A DNA stretch of 64,000 bases from Hexactinellida sp. DTS-2022 (Eukaryota > Porifera > Hexactinellida): NCBI GenBank assembly GCA_028753945.1, contig JAPNXP010000001.1, positions 6,686,501 to 6,750,500 of the forward strand, in the 5' to 3' direction. The translations under genes and the position numbers were made by a program. Position 1 is the stretch's first letter; each line of letters opens with the position of its first letter. Under the pieces are notes generated by a model. That model made no database searches and was not told the DNA's origin. It was given only the letters and a program-made list of their open reading frames with translations. Of the stretch, positions 34,232 through 47,000 are shown piece by piece.

Positions 34232-34483
34232 GTTGAATATGACTATAGTATAAATGTTCAAAAAATATTAATATATTTCAAAATTAAACCCCAAAAGGGT
34301 TGTACCATGAAAAGAATAAGGCTACTTAGACTGGTACTTCTTGGGTTACAATCCATGCAGTATTACACCTGTACTTGCACAGCACTGCTGTACTGGTACA
34401 GATGTCTATACATTATTAAATCTGTATTGTCGTAATATATGTAGAATAGAACTAATCAGCATGTACTGTCGACTCCGGTACAC

Positions 34484-36843
34484 TTAATTCACTTCCCATT
34501 GTTTCTCTTTGGATAGATTAACGGAAGCTGGTCTCGTGCCAGTTTTCTTTTCAACCATAACCAAATTATTTTCTGTTTCACTAGCCACTAACATCCCAGG
34601 AGGCATCTCGCTCTTGGCTTTCCCCAGTTTGAACCGCCTCACGGCCTTTCTCCTGCTGCCTAGCGTGTGGAACCCGAAGTTAATGGTTTCGTAATGGTTG
34701 CTTCGCGACTCCCTTTTGTAGCTGTGCAGTCCCTTCAGACTTGAAGTAGGTTTTAACAAGTCAGTGCCGAGTTTAGCTTTATTTATCTCGCTGTAGTGTG
34801 TGCTCTCGTCTTTGACTATGCCAGGCTTCTCGCCGAGAGGAGGAGGCGGGGGCGGGGTGGCAGAACTGAACACAGAGGGGTTCTGGGAGGAAAAGGATTC
34901 GTCTGAAAACTCAGAAATATTGTGCGGAGCTGAGATAGAGCTCGAGAGCGTAAAGTTCCCCTCTTGTGGTTTAGGTTCTAACATATTTTGTTTAGGAGGG
35001 TTGGGACAGGTAACGGGTATATCGGGGACCTCATTGGGATCTCGTGGCCTTATTAAAAATTGGTTGGCTTTATCACTTTTACCAAAGCTAAGTGACTCGT
35101 ATATATTAACCTTTTTTCTAATGGGCGTTTGTTTAATGCTATCGTACTGAACAGAACCGGTGTTGTTTACAGATGAAGTCGCCGCGGTCTCGGTGATACA
35201 AGGAAATTCGCGGCGCGGTTTGAAAATGGCGTGGTCGTACAAATCGGGCGTAGTGAACTGGGAGTGTGTCCTGAGGCTGGACAGCATTGGGTTTTCGGGC
35301 AGTTGGAATTGCGCCTTGGTCTTCCTATCGCTGTGGAGCATGGGCGGCTCGGACGGGCGTCTCCCTGTGTTCCCCACTGAGGGGTAGTCTCCGGAGTCTT
35401 GCAGAAGGTCCGAATTCCTTGTGAACATGCTCGGAGACTGGACGCGAGAGAGAGCTCTCGGCTTCATGATGACTGAGGCGTTGGAATGGGAGCGGACAGC
35501 TTTGTTGACCAGAGCTCTCGGGAGCGGCGGCTTAGTCGGCTTGTCACTGGCTATCACTGCTGCTAGTATGTCCGTCTCACTGGCCGAATCCTGCAGCTTG
35601 CCGCGCATGTCTCTCTTGGAAGGGCGCCTGCTAGGTGCCCCTATCACACTGTCGTCTGGCACTTGTTTGGGAATGAACTTGGGGTTGATTGTAGGGGGAG
35701 GGAGCTCATCGTCTCGCCCCATGGAGTGCATCTTTAAGCGGTGGATATTCTCGAACAGCTCGCGTCTCTGCTCGGTAATAACGAATATGGTTAAATCCCC
35801 GTACATTGACCCTGCGCTGAGACTGAGATGGAACTCTTCCGAGCACTTGTAGGACTTGATTACAGAGAGGGGAAACTCCCCTAGCATGACCCCGTCTATG
35901 GTAGCCAGCACCACCCTATCTCGGTAGACACAGAGGGTGCATTTCCCGGACAGCTTAAGTCGGTTAGTCCCCACTGTCTCCTTAATACGAACCACGAACC
36001 ATTTCATGCCTAAAGAACAAGTGGATAAATTTCCAATTTTTAACACAAACTAATAATTTATAATCGACTTACAATCAGGAGAGAGTGGATCTACGGTCCT
36101 CTTGGTGATCAGTTCGTGTATCCACAGGCTCCTCAGCTCCTCAGAGTCAGCAGCCATTCGGATATGGACACCCTTTGCACCGTGGGTAGTTATGTCAATC
36201 GTATACTTGTTACCTTTGATCACTGGACCCAGTGACACATCGAATCCTATATGCAAGTCGTGTTTCTCTAAGGGAGCAAATTTAGCGACGAATTTTGATG
36301 ACTTTTTATAGAACAACAGAGAAGTGAAAACTCCTTTTCCTGATTGTAAGACTACGTGCGTTTTCTTCCATTTTCCTTTCTTTTCAGTACCAGTCAGTAC
36401 ACTGAGGTTACTCTATAAGAAATATATTTATCAAAATAAAGTATCTGTTTGCCTCGATTAAATTTATGCCTTTGTTCGTGTAACTAAGAATAACTTGTCC
36501 TATTTTTGTCATAGTACATAGACAACTTTGAATTAATTTCATATTTTTTTAATTTTGAAGATTGGCTGAATTTGATTAAGAGTTGTAAGATTTATGTTTT
36601 GGTCCTTAGATCTATCTAGCCTTTAGTTTACCTATGTCGATATCGTAATGCCCGATATAGATAAATATTGCACTATCAGGAAATTCGCCGATATATTGTT
36701 GTCAATCATTGGATACAATTTATGTGATTATAACGAACCTCCAATATCTGAAGGTTGAATGTGCTGGCATCAGGAGAGAATTCTATTGTCACTGATTCTG
36801 GAATTTTTTTTGTCCTTCTCTGACTTCTACTTCTAAATGCCAT
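34484..36843 (-). CDS. DOK-like PH-PTB adaptor, paralogue A
   Basis: Exons on the minus strand are 36843-36739, 36412-36073 and 36009-34484: 1971 nt, 656 residues. Intron phases are 0 and 1. Residues about 40-145 form a PH domain (KGKWKKTHVVLQ near its start, SEELRSLWIHELI near its end). Residues about 150-245 form an IRS-type PTB domain (MKWFVVRI, RLKLSGKCTLCVYRD, SMYGDLTIFV). The tail is disordered with tyrosine sites of SH2-docking type (YDSI, YESL, YSEI, YETI) and proline motifs (KPPLPRA and a PPPPPP run) likely to bind SH3 domains. DOK proteins are recruited by receptor tyrosine kinases and usually damp Ras/MAPK signalling. Exon 1 is inferred from splice signals and phase; its donor GTTCGT is weak. 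Paralogue B follows upstream on the same strand with matching structure. IRS-type proteins share PH-PTB, so the DOK label is the best fit and not proven. Confidence 0.85.
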
Positions 36844-37361
36844 TTAATATAGTATAACAATGTATAATATTGAAATATTCAGTTCAATCGTAATTATATC
36901 AAATTTGTAGTTAAACTTCTATAAATACTCGATCTCACTAATACTTCTGTACATAGTTTATGTTTCAATCTATCTAAGGTCATTGACAAAGTATTAGGTT
37001 AAATTGCAAATTACTTATTTCAGAGAATTATGTAAATTATTGTTACACAAGATTTATTTCTGGTATAATAATATGTCGACCCAAATCATATTTTTGAAGA
37101 ACAACGAGTCTCAGTTAATTAAATTTCTGAAAAATGTGATGAGGGAAGTGGGATTAAAAAACTGATTCACCAGCAATATATTGTATATATTTTCATAATT
37201 TAGACTAGGTGGGCTATGGGGGAAAGGGTGTTCTTGCTTTGATTCATTTGCTAACCTCACGGAGGGCTAATGTACACAAATACACATTTATATCATATGT
37301 AAAACAAGTAATGTGGTGCTTGTTATAGCCCCCATTATTCTCATAATAACTCAATAATGAG
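36844..37361. other. Upstream region of DOK-like A
   Basis: AT-rich; should contain the promoter of paralogue A. No element or frame was recognised. Confidence 0.4.
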
Positions 37362-37853
37362 CTGGGGCCTTATTCACTAAACTTCTTAAACATATTTTGT
37401 GCTTAAACTAAGCATAAACTTAGTTTGTGCTAAGTTTAAACTAAGTTTAAGCACAAACTAGTCTGAAACTAAGTCGGTATTTACGAAGCAAAACTAAGTT
37501 CAAACTAAGTCTAAATTAGTTTGAACTTCACTAACCGGCCAAAAGTATTTGAACAGCAATAATTTGTATTTATACATTCAAGTTTCTAGCAGCATAATAG
37601 CATTGGTAGATGCATCAACACTGCTATCTACATAAAACGATATGTAAAGTATAATAAAATAACAAAATTTTTGAATTTACATTTATATGGAGGTGTTAAA
37701 CTCATTAACTATATAATTAGCTAATTAAATAGATATTTCTGATCATCAAGATTGAATGAGAATATAGAAGTTTTGATTACAGATTTGAATTCCACATGGT
37801 CGAATTACTCTAGGTGCCTAATTTCAAATCAATACGTTTATATTCTACTGAAA

Positions 37854-38561
37854 ATTTCACGGTACGTGGTATACCGATGGTATAATTAGGTATAACCAAT
37901 TATACCAAATTAGTGTCTAGTTTCGGCATATCACCTTATGCTTAATATTTGTTAAATTTTACCTAGATTACACCTAGATTATACCAATATTATACCACAA
38001 TATACCACTTATATTTCGAGTATTTAAGGTAGTATAGATCAGAGTGGACCATGGGTCAACATTGGTGACCCATGACCCATCTGACCCATCGCATTTGTGA
38101 CCCATGACCCATCGAGTGACCCATTGACCCATCGTGTTACCCATTGACCTTTTAAATATCTATTTTTTAATATCTAAACATTATGTAACACAATTCGACT
38201 TGCAATATATGTATGATGCTTGTCAATCAATTAACTTTGGTAGACTTCTAATACCAAATAAATACCCTGTAATGTTTCTGGGTTAATTTGGTTCGTACTA
38301 TAACTGGACGAACATCGAAATTCCAAATGGTTCATGGGTCATGGGTCACAGAGCCGTGACCCATGACCCATCTGAACCATCAATTTATGTGACCCATCTG
38401 ACCCATGACCCATGACCCATCGACCCATGGTCCACTCTGGTATAGATGTAGGTATATTAAATGTGTAATGGAAGTTTAGAATATTATACCGAACAATTCT
38501 TAATTTTGGTATAATTAATTATACCTAATTATACCATCGGTATACCACGTACCGTGAAGTC
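37854..38561. mobile_element. CACGGTACGTGG element (level 3)
   Basis: Inverted ends TTCACGGTACGTGGTATACC and its complement GGTATACCACGTACCGTGAA. Flanks share CTGAAA (37848-37853 and 38561-38566). The intact copy at 31526-32086 has a single CTGAAA at the same place, which confirms the insertion. Confidence 0.85.
38040..38439. mobile_element. hAT-type MITE, TSD GTATAGAT (level 4)
   Basis: Ends CAGAGTGGACCATGGGTC and GACCCATGGTCCACTCTG. Exact GTATAGAT copies flank it at 38032-38039 and 38440-38447. The interior is built of GACCCATGACCCAT repeats, many of them in both orientations. Confidence 0.92.
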
Positions 38562-39238
38562 TGAAATACAGCCACATTCCCATTTGTGCCACAAGTGTCA
38601 CGTGGCAGATAAACTTATGCCACTTCATGGATATTGACTAAAATGACGTGAATTCAAAAGATTTTTCACTTTATAACTATAGTAAGATATTTATATATAA
38701 CTATAGTAAGATACTTAACTGAATATTTCACGATAATATACTTATATTTTACAATTATTTAATTTATTTACGAATTATTTATCGTAACTTATCGTGGTTG
38801 TATCACTCTGAGTTTAGTTTTGAGAAGTTAAGAAAACTTCGCAAAAAGTAGTAATTACTTAGTTTAGACTAAGTTTAAGTTTAAGTTTTTGGATAAGTTT
38901 TGAGAAGTTAAATAAACTTAGCATAAACTAAGTCGAGACTTAGTTTAGACTTAGTTTAAGTTTAAGAAATGTTAGTGAATAAGGCCCCAGGGTTTCATCT
39001 ATAATCCCTCAGGGGGAGGGGGGGGGGTTTAATTACCTCTCAGAATGCTTAATCAACCACTTCCTAAGGAACAAGTTTTTATTTTACTGAATAGTTATCA
39101 GTTCCTGATTCAAATAATTGTTTACTTAATTAATTATCTTTATGGTAATGGTTCAGTAAACATTTGTAGCAGTCCATACTTACAATGCAAAGTAGCAGGA
39201 ATTTACGTTGGATAACTTTCACAATTAAAGTATATTAG

Positions 39239-39349
39239 CAGGGGCGGATTGGGCCACCGGGATAATGCCCGGTGGGCCGGTGGATCGATGGGCGGTGGCC
39301 CAGTTTCGGGAATTTGCCAGGGCCGCCTAAGTAGCCCAATCCGCCCCTA
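39239..39349. mobile_element. hAT-type MITE, TSD TATATTAG
   Basis: Ends CAGGGGCGGATTGGGC and GCCCAATCCGCCCCTA, with exact TATATTAG at 39231-39238 and 39350-39357. The interior is GC-rich and hairpin-forming. Confidence 0.85.
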
Positions 39350-39662
39350 TATATTAGTATAGCGAAATGTAAATTATCCCCCCCCCCACTGACTTCAAAT
39401 GGACTTCGTTAACCCCCCCCCCCCTGAGGTAAACCCTAGATCCATCACTGATAATCAGAAGGAATCCGATGTTTAAAAAAATTGAATTTACATATACAGC
39501 GATCATCACAATAAAAAAAAACAATCGCTAGAAACTAGCCAGGTTTTTTAATACAAACGCCGATGATCGCTGTTAAGTAAACTCTTAAAAATCACTACAT
39601 TTGCGAAATTAATATTTATACTGGCAAGTTTTTGAACTTAATTTTGGTTATTATATCTACTG

Positions 39663-39820
39663 CAGGGGTTTTTTTAAGGTTGAGACCTTGGTGCAAGTGC
39701 AACTCAGCGCGGCCTTGGTGTAACTCAAAACTGCAGCGGCCGCAGCCGACCCGAATCGTGGTGTACTCCAAAAAATCTTGGTGCAAAATTTACACCAAGA
39801 TCTGCCTTAAAAAACCCCTG
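39663..39820. mobile_element. hAT-type MITE, near-exact TSD
   Basis: Ends CAGGGGTTTTTTTAAGG and CCTTAAAAAACCCCTG, flanked by ATCTACTG and ATCTATTG (7 of 8). The frame at 39632-39853 is a by-product. Confidence 0.75.
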
Positions 39821-39828
39821 ATCTATTG

Positions 39829-40897
39829 GAAGCTGACATTCTCAGCTTTCTAATAAACTCTAGGGATAGTTCTTAGCTGGAAGAGAGGTAATTAGATAAT
39901 ATATTAGAAGTTAAGCATCTGTCTCCGTAATGAGTCTGTATCATATATCTTCAACATACAAAGCATATGTACCTGTCTATTTGCGTGGTTACGTAGAGTT
40001 GCAGGTGGCACAATCAGGTGGCGCAATCATAGGCGATCTATCAAACCTTTGTCAAAAAAAGTTGGCAATACATTAGGTCCAGCAGGTTTTTACAATGTTT
40101 TAGTTAGAGTGTGGCTCGCAAATTGGAGTCTATGCTATTTTTATTAAGGTTAAGGAATTTCTTGTATCTTATTATAGGAAATAAACGTACATGTTATTAA
40201 CTCGATTTGGTTTAATTTCCTTCATCGTTAATTTCTATGACCGTAACCTTAACTTTGTTATGCTATGGATAATTTACAGTCAAGAGCTCCAATTTTTGAA
40301 TATTTCGATGTGTGTTGCTGACTCACGATAATTTCATATCTATCAGTCAATTTGGTATCCTAATTTGGAAAAAGAAATATTATATAGTTTTAAAAAAATC
40401 GGGTAAATTATATATACATATGTATGTATATTAAAATGTTATTCCCCTCAAACGTAATGTATATTAAAATGTTATTCCCCTCAAACGCGTCGATTTGATT
40501 TATTTGAAAATGTGTTGCTACAAGTAAGCCCTTTTATTTATATGCGTGTCTTTTTATAAAGTACATTGATATATTATACTGTCAAATCAGTTATATAGAA
40601 GCTTAACTTAAATACCTTGGGTATCAGTCTACCAATAAACGATTATTCTCTATTATTGACTGATGTGCGAGATGGACTTAGGTTAATTTATTTGGGCAAA
40701 CACTCTGGACATACATGGGCAGTCATTATTATGTTCCTACGTGAGCTTTGTTTTCTATAACCAACAATACCCAGCCCCTGGTGCGTATTACATATTACGA
40801 AAATTTCAAAAATTTAACTCTGAATTATATACAATTGTAAATAAAAAAATACAATTCTAGAAAACAGTTAACAAACATATTCCATGCATCAACACAC
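39829..40897. other. Spacer between the DOK-like genes
   Basis: AT-rich, with a partial TCTTATTATAGGAAATAAACG end near 40168 and a 43-bp local direct repeat around 40432-40490. No gene was found. Confidence 0.45.
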
Positions 40898-40903
40898 TTT
40901 ATT
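40898..40903 (-). promoter_or_regulatory. Polyadenylation signal of DOK-like B
   Basis: AATAAA on the minus strand about 110 nt beyond the stop codon. A TA microsatellite (40917-40943) lies between it and the stop. Confidence 0.6.
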
Positions 40904-40912
40904 CTCTTGTTT

Positions 40913-40943
<31 letters not shown>

Positions 40944-41010
40944 TTACATAAATATGTACAGATGGTTGCAGCTGTGAGAATAGTGGTGTGAATTAAATGT
41001 AGTCAGTGGA

Positions 41011-44000
41011 CTAGTACTGTTCAGTGATTTCCTCAAGGGCGTAATGCTTGGGAGATGTAGATTTTTTTTTTTGGTTTGTATCACTTCCCCACTGTCTGTT
41101 CTCCTCGAGAAGGAAGTTCCCGTACCCGATATGATTATCTGTAGATGGAGACTTCTTCATTCCTTTGGACTTGGTCCCCCTCTCGGGCAGGGTAATGCTT
41201 TCGTAGTCCCTCAGCCTGGGAGAGGGAGGCAGGGGCGGGAGCCTTTTAGCTATTTTTGGGACTGCTGGAGCTTGTACGGGTTTCTTTGCGAGTATGGGGC
41301 GGTCAGGTATGACATCATAAGGGTTTAGTAACTCGTCGTTCAGATCGTCCGAGAGAATATCATGTAGGGAGTTTGTTTTTGCAAAAGGGATGGGTGTATG
41401 AACTACATTTTCTGCTTTCTCAAACAGATTCTGATCTGAGTTACTCCGCAAACGGAAACTTTCTTGTATGTATGACTGGTCTGCACTGTAGGGGCTGTTC
41501 TGAGCTCTGTTATGTGTTGGAGATAAAGCGGAGTACATGGTCGGAATGTTACCGGTGGAATGGCTAGCTTGGATTAAATCTGAAAATGCAATCACATCAT
41601 CTGTTCGCCCTAGAGGAAACTTGTTTTTTGTTTTTGTATTTTGATCCTGGAAATGGACAAGTGTATCGTAATCGTCGAAGTCGCATGAGTTTGTTGTTTT
41701 AATCCTATTAGCCTTGAATGGGCTGCCTTTCCTTTCGGGAGAGTGTGGGTGCGGGGTTGTGTTGAACTGAGGGCTGAATGAATCAAAATAATTAACAGGA
41801 TGTATTATTCTATGAATATCAGCGGGATTCGAAATTGTTTTCTTAACCCTATTTTCTTGCTTATTCGGCCAATTATTTTTCTGCAGTATGGGAGAAGCAT
41901 AAGGGCTGACTGTCCTATCCCCGTTCTGTTTCATACCAGGTAAAGGGTGGGAAATGTTGACCGGGATCTTTTTAAGAGCTCTGTGGTTTCTTTTAATTCC
42001 AACGATTTGCGTTTGGGGAAACTCACCTCTGGTGATGAGTGAGTTAAGGATCCGGAACAAATCTACTGTGCTGTCTGAATGGAACGAAATCTCTATATCT
42101 CCATACATTGAGTTTGGTTTAAACTTTATAGTAAACACATTTTTATCTGTTATGTACGAGTGTACAGCTGAGATCTGCCATTTCCCTAGCCTAGCGTGAT
42201 TGGCTAAGCTGCACAGCTCAATGTGGTCCTTGTACAGCAGTAGGTACGAGGGCGTGTTGAGTCTCAGCTTCACAACTTCAGGTGTGCTCATTGGTGTCAC
42301 CAAATACGTTAAACCTATGAGGATAGACCATAAATAACTATTATTGTTACATTCTATTTTTCGTTATACTTTAATTGACCAAATAGCAGGATTAAATTAA
42401 GCATGCTTAGTTTAACAAAGTCTAATACATACGTAGATATTATTGCTTATCATCATTTATGTATTTAATATTTCCGTATATAAATATATATGAAATTACT
42501 TATATAGAGCTGAGCTTTGTAGAGTTCAGTTTTTCACTATGTGTATTCATGCACTGAGAAAGGTCAGTTTTTTTCCAGAGTTCGAAATTGACCTTTAGAA
42601 AGTAAGCCTGGGCTTTTAGTATGGGATAAAATCTGAACTCTACAAAGCTCAGCTCTATATAAGGATTCCCAATATATATTATATTATGAGTTCCAGTGGC
42701 GGCGGAACCACGGGGGCTACGGGGGCTATAGCCCCCCTGAAGATAATTCTAGGGGGGCTTAGCCCCCCTAAAGTTCAGGCTTGTATTATAGGTCAAGTAC
42801 TGTGATATACTTGTTTAATCTTTCAGGGTTGCCAACCTCTGGAAACCAAAAAGCGGGAGGTTTTTGCCATTTTGGCGGGAGTTTACCAAAAATACGGGAA
42901 GTCGAAAGTGAAAAAGCGGGAGACTCAAAATATATGCTATTTCTTTGAATCTATCATGAATAGAACGATACAATATGATCAATTTGTATGTTTGGATATC
43001 TACAATTAGGAAAATGCTTATTTTTCTAGTTCTATCTATCAACTTCTTCCCGCGTATCTCGTATTCACCCAATGTATCTAATAATACAACAAAATTGAAA
43101 TAGCTAGAATAATGAATTATAATTTTTTTATATAAAGCATGTTATTAAAATTAGATATACGTAGATGTAGTTGATTTAAATATCTTCAAAGTTCTCGTAA
43201 TTTATGGATATTTTTCTTGACATTTCAAGGAATTTCATGACGATTAAAATGTCTTTTAATATTTAATCCACCCGTGGTTGCATAGATCGACATATAAACT
43301 AAACAGAAAAAATTCAGCATCGCATCTAGTATAATAACTTTCTGGAGGATGTAAGCCAAAGCCCACCCGAGATATTTTTAAAGAATTTCTTCCAAATTCG
43401 AATTAAAACATAATAGTACAGTGTATTAATAACTTAAGGGGCTAAATATTCTTAACTAACTTACAAGTAACGAGTAGAACAAAACTTGGCACTTGTATCT
43501 TGACTAATTTTATCAAAGAAATCCAGTTATTTACTTATTTATCATTAAATATTAGTATGGAATCAATTTCCAAAAAAAGCGGGAGTTTGAAATGTTTGGC
43601 GGGAGGTCGGGAGGATGGGAGAAAAAAAGGCAAAAAGCGGGAGAGTTGGCAACCCTGTTTTAATCTTTACCTGGCTAAGAGCAAATTTTGTATTTACACA
43701 TCAAATCAAGAAACACTGTTTATTGCCTGTGAAAGCTGTCCTAATTTAATTTCCACTTTAACTAGTAAATTCGACTTTAAAAGTACACATAAAAATTACA
43801 TAAAATAGATAGTTTTTGAGTTATGGCTCATTTTAAGAACTATGCATTTCCCTGTCAACCGAGGAATGTGTCAACATTCCATTTATATTTTCGATATATT
43901 TCATTCAACGAGTTATGCACTTCCTCATATTCCAATTTTGAACATTTATAACGCGTTTAACGATGTTAAAAGCAGGCTATAAAAACACGATAATTCCCAC

Positions 44001-47000
44001 GAAAAATAGCGATTACGTAATCAAATGGTGAATTGGTGATATATCACAATTCTAAAGGGTGTTATGTATGCCTTGATATCATGTTCCTAACTTCCTATAC
44101 AATTATAATGCATTTCTCAGGTCTGTCAATACTAGCTATTGATATAAAGATATGTCAGCTAATAATCAATGGCCTTTTAGTAATCCATGGTCTAGCAAAA
44201 TCTACTCAGTAGTAAGGCCTTATATAACGAAGGTCACGACTCCTCCTACTATGTGACAAGAATAGCTTGTACATCGAAGTTTGAGCGTCTAAGATTCAAA
44301 AAAATTTCTGGGGGGCTTGGCCCCAAGACCCCCCTTACCATCGCTCGCTAAAATCGTTCCAAAGCACCCCCCTCACGATAATCCTGGATACGCCACTGAA
44401 CTTCCCCGATGGGCCCCCCTAGCCAGGACGCCCCTGCACAACCCACGAAACAAAAATATCTTAAAAAATGTATGGGGCTAACAAATTATTACAGAAGATA
44501 TATCAACAAATTTGCTTCGATTACACAACCGTTAAATTCACTGTTAGCTACAGATACCACATTCACGTGGAGTAAAGAAGTGAATGTTGCATTTAGGAAA
44601 CTTAAAGAATTATTGGCATCCTATCCAGTCCTAAATTGTCCTATTTTTGGGGAAAAATTTACTTTGTGTTCAGCCGCAAATGAAACCGGCTTGGGAGGAG
44701 TGTTAGAACAGGACGGACAAGTGATTGCTTACTACAGTAGAGCGTTAAGGGAGGCTGATATAAATTATAGTACAGTGAATTGGAATGTTTAGCGGTTGTG
44801 GAATCGGTGAAACGCTTCCGGCACTATCTCTTAGGGCGAGAGTTGAGATACTAACTGATCATAAACCATTAGAATGGTTAGCTAAACAAAAATGTGTTGG
44901 ACGTCTTTGGCGATGGGCTGTTATACTACAAGAATATTACTTTATAATTACATATCGTAAGGGGACCGAGAACAACAATGCAGATGCTCTTCGCGGTTTG
45001 CATATGAAGATAGTCTACTGAATTAAACGTGCAGAATTCACCAAATAAGGAACTTTGTGCACTTACTGAACTTTCACGATTACCTATTATGGAAGAAGTT
45101 AGATGATCTTGTTTTGGAAAAAGTGTTTATTAATTAGAGGTTATCCCAGTTCATATGCGTTTTTATGGTCTCGAGAAAAATCAACCCTCTTTAAAACGTT
45201 CTAAGGAAATCCAATCACAACTCAAATTGATAAATGGGGTACTTGTTCGTAACTATAAGGTTAAACCTTTCTCCAACTTTCACAGCGTAATTGTTGCTCC
45301 TGACACAATGAAAACAGATTTTCTCCGTCAGGCTCACGATAATGCTGGGCACCAGGGTATTGAACGTACTCTCAGTCGTCTCAAGTGTCTGATGTATTAG
45401 GTTCGGATGCCTTCCGATGTCAGCGATTTTGTTACCTCATGTGAAATTTGTCAAAAGTCAAAATTACCATTACCAACTCCGGCCCCATTATTAAATACTC
45501 CTATCGGCAGGCCCATGCAACTAGTGCATGTTTTGATGTCCTGGAGTTTCAAGTTAGTCTAAAAGGACACAAATATATTCTAGTAATCGAAGATGCATTT
45601 GCAAAATGGCTAGAGTTGTTTCCAATGACAAATCAAAAGACGTAGCAATAGAACAATTCTCCAAATGCTTCGGTGCTATGTTGATAAAAACGAGGATTGG
45701 GAGAGTTATCTTTATTTGGTTTTGTTTGTATATCGAACGTCAAAACATTCCACTACCGGAGTCTCGCCATTCCAGCTCATGTATGTACGAGATTCTCCCG
45801 GACCCAGTATTGGTTGCCCCAAACTGGACATTACCCGACTTCTTAAAAGAAGTTTCTGGAGCGGCAATTGATTGAAATTCAGGCATTTGTAGAAGGCCAT
45901 TTGAAACAGGCACAAAAACGGCAAAAAGGGTACTACGATTCACACTGTAATGCATCAGTAAGATTTAAGGTGGGTGATCCTGTCTGGCTGTCTATCCCGT
46001 ATGTTGGTGTGTCGAAGAAATTTGACTTGGAGTGTTTGATATAACTGGTCCTGTAAATGTCAAAATTTAAAGTTCGGATGGGAGGATAAAAGTTGTTCAC
46101 GTTAACCGACTGCAGCCGAATAGCAGACGTCAGGATGTTGGTGCGGAAGATGTAATTAGATATGGGAAAAGTAATACAACGAACCGTAGTATGATGGCGC
46201 GAGAACATGCGATTACGCAGAACGATAACTCGATACTTTATCTGAAGGTATAGGAATACCGACATAACGTTACACGACAGAATGGTACTTATTTGATTGG
46301 CTCTTCATAATCATTAAATGGTTATTTTAATATAACGGTATAACATTAATTATAATTATAAATACTTCAAAGGACACATACAAATAAATAATTGAGTGAT
46401 GATTTACTATATATCACATCTTGACTCCTTAAGCAGTTCCTAAACTAAAATGGTGCGCTACTCCGCTTAAGAACTTGCAAACCCCCCTCTGTTCACATTG
46501 CCAATGCGTGACATCATTTACTCTCCTTTGCATACCATACATATATCCACCTTCAATCATCTTCTGTCCTCCTTTCTGAGATATGATCACCCTAAATGTC
46601 TGATGAGGAGCAGTCGCCATGTTGTGTGTATTTAATAATAAAGTTTCCGATTTTGGAAAAGATGACTACAGTCGAAATCGGGGTTTTTTTGCCTCTCCGG
46701 GTTATTTTGCCTCCTTGCTTGTCCTTGTTTCTTCATAACCTCATAGAACTGTATATTGTTAAATACGGGGTTTTTTGCGTATCGGTTTTTTTGCCTCTTT
46801 TTCCATGCATTTAGGGGGCAAAAAAAAACGATTTCGACTGTATTTATACATGAAGTTTTCCTATTATTACAGTACTAAATCACCAAAAGGTGTAAACTCA
46901 CTACACCATTCTAGTACCTGAATTGTACTAGATGAGATTGCATTAATCACCTAAGGTGTAAACCGCCCACACCATTCTACATAGTACCTAGATTGTTGTT

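Larger units (their letters stand above)
37531..38690. mobile_element. CTAACC-ended MITE, interrupted copy (level 2)
   Basis: Reverse-oriented copy of 31526-32086 starting CTAACCGGCCAAAAGTATTT. It is split by the 37854-38561 insertion and lost after about 38690, where its far end is missing. Confidence 0.8.
37362..38990. mobile_element. Outermost element of a four-level nest
   Basis: Perfect 19-bp inverted ends CTGGGGCCTTATTCACTAA and TTAGTGAATAAGGCCCCAG. Its own interior is made of inverted AAACTTAGT/ACTAAGTTT motifs (37380-37530 and 38815-38970). A further copy starts at 63531. It contains the elements at 37531, 37854 and 38040. Confidence 0.9.

Noticed and set aside
34800-35852. Plus-strand frames of 75-143 residues
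   Set aside because: They are antisense shadows of the DOK-like A exon, with no domain or codon support.
42694-44397. Large hAT-type element with CAGTGGCGGCGG and ACGCCACTG ends
   Set aside because: The end repeats share too few bases and the 8-bp flanks do not match, so the two ends may belong to different elements.
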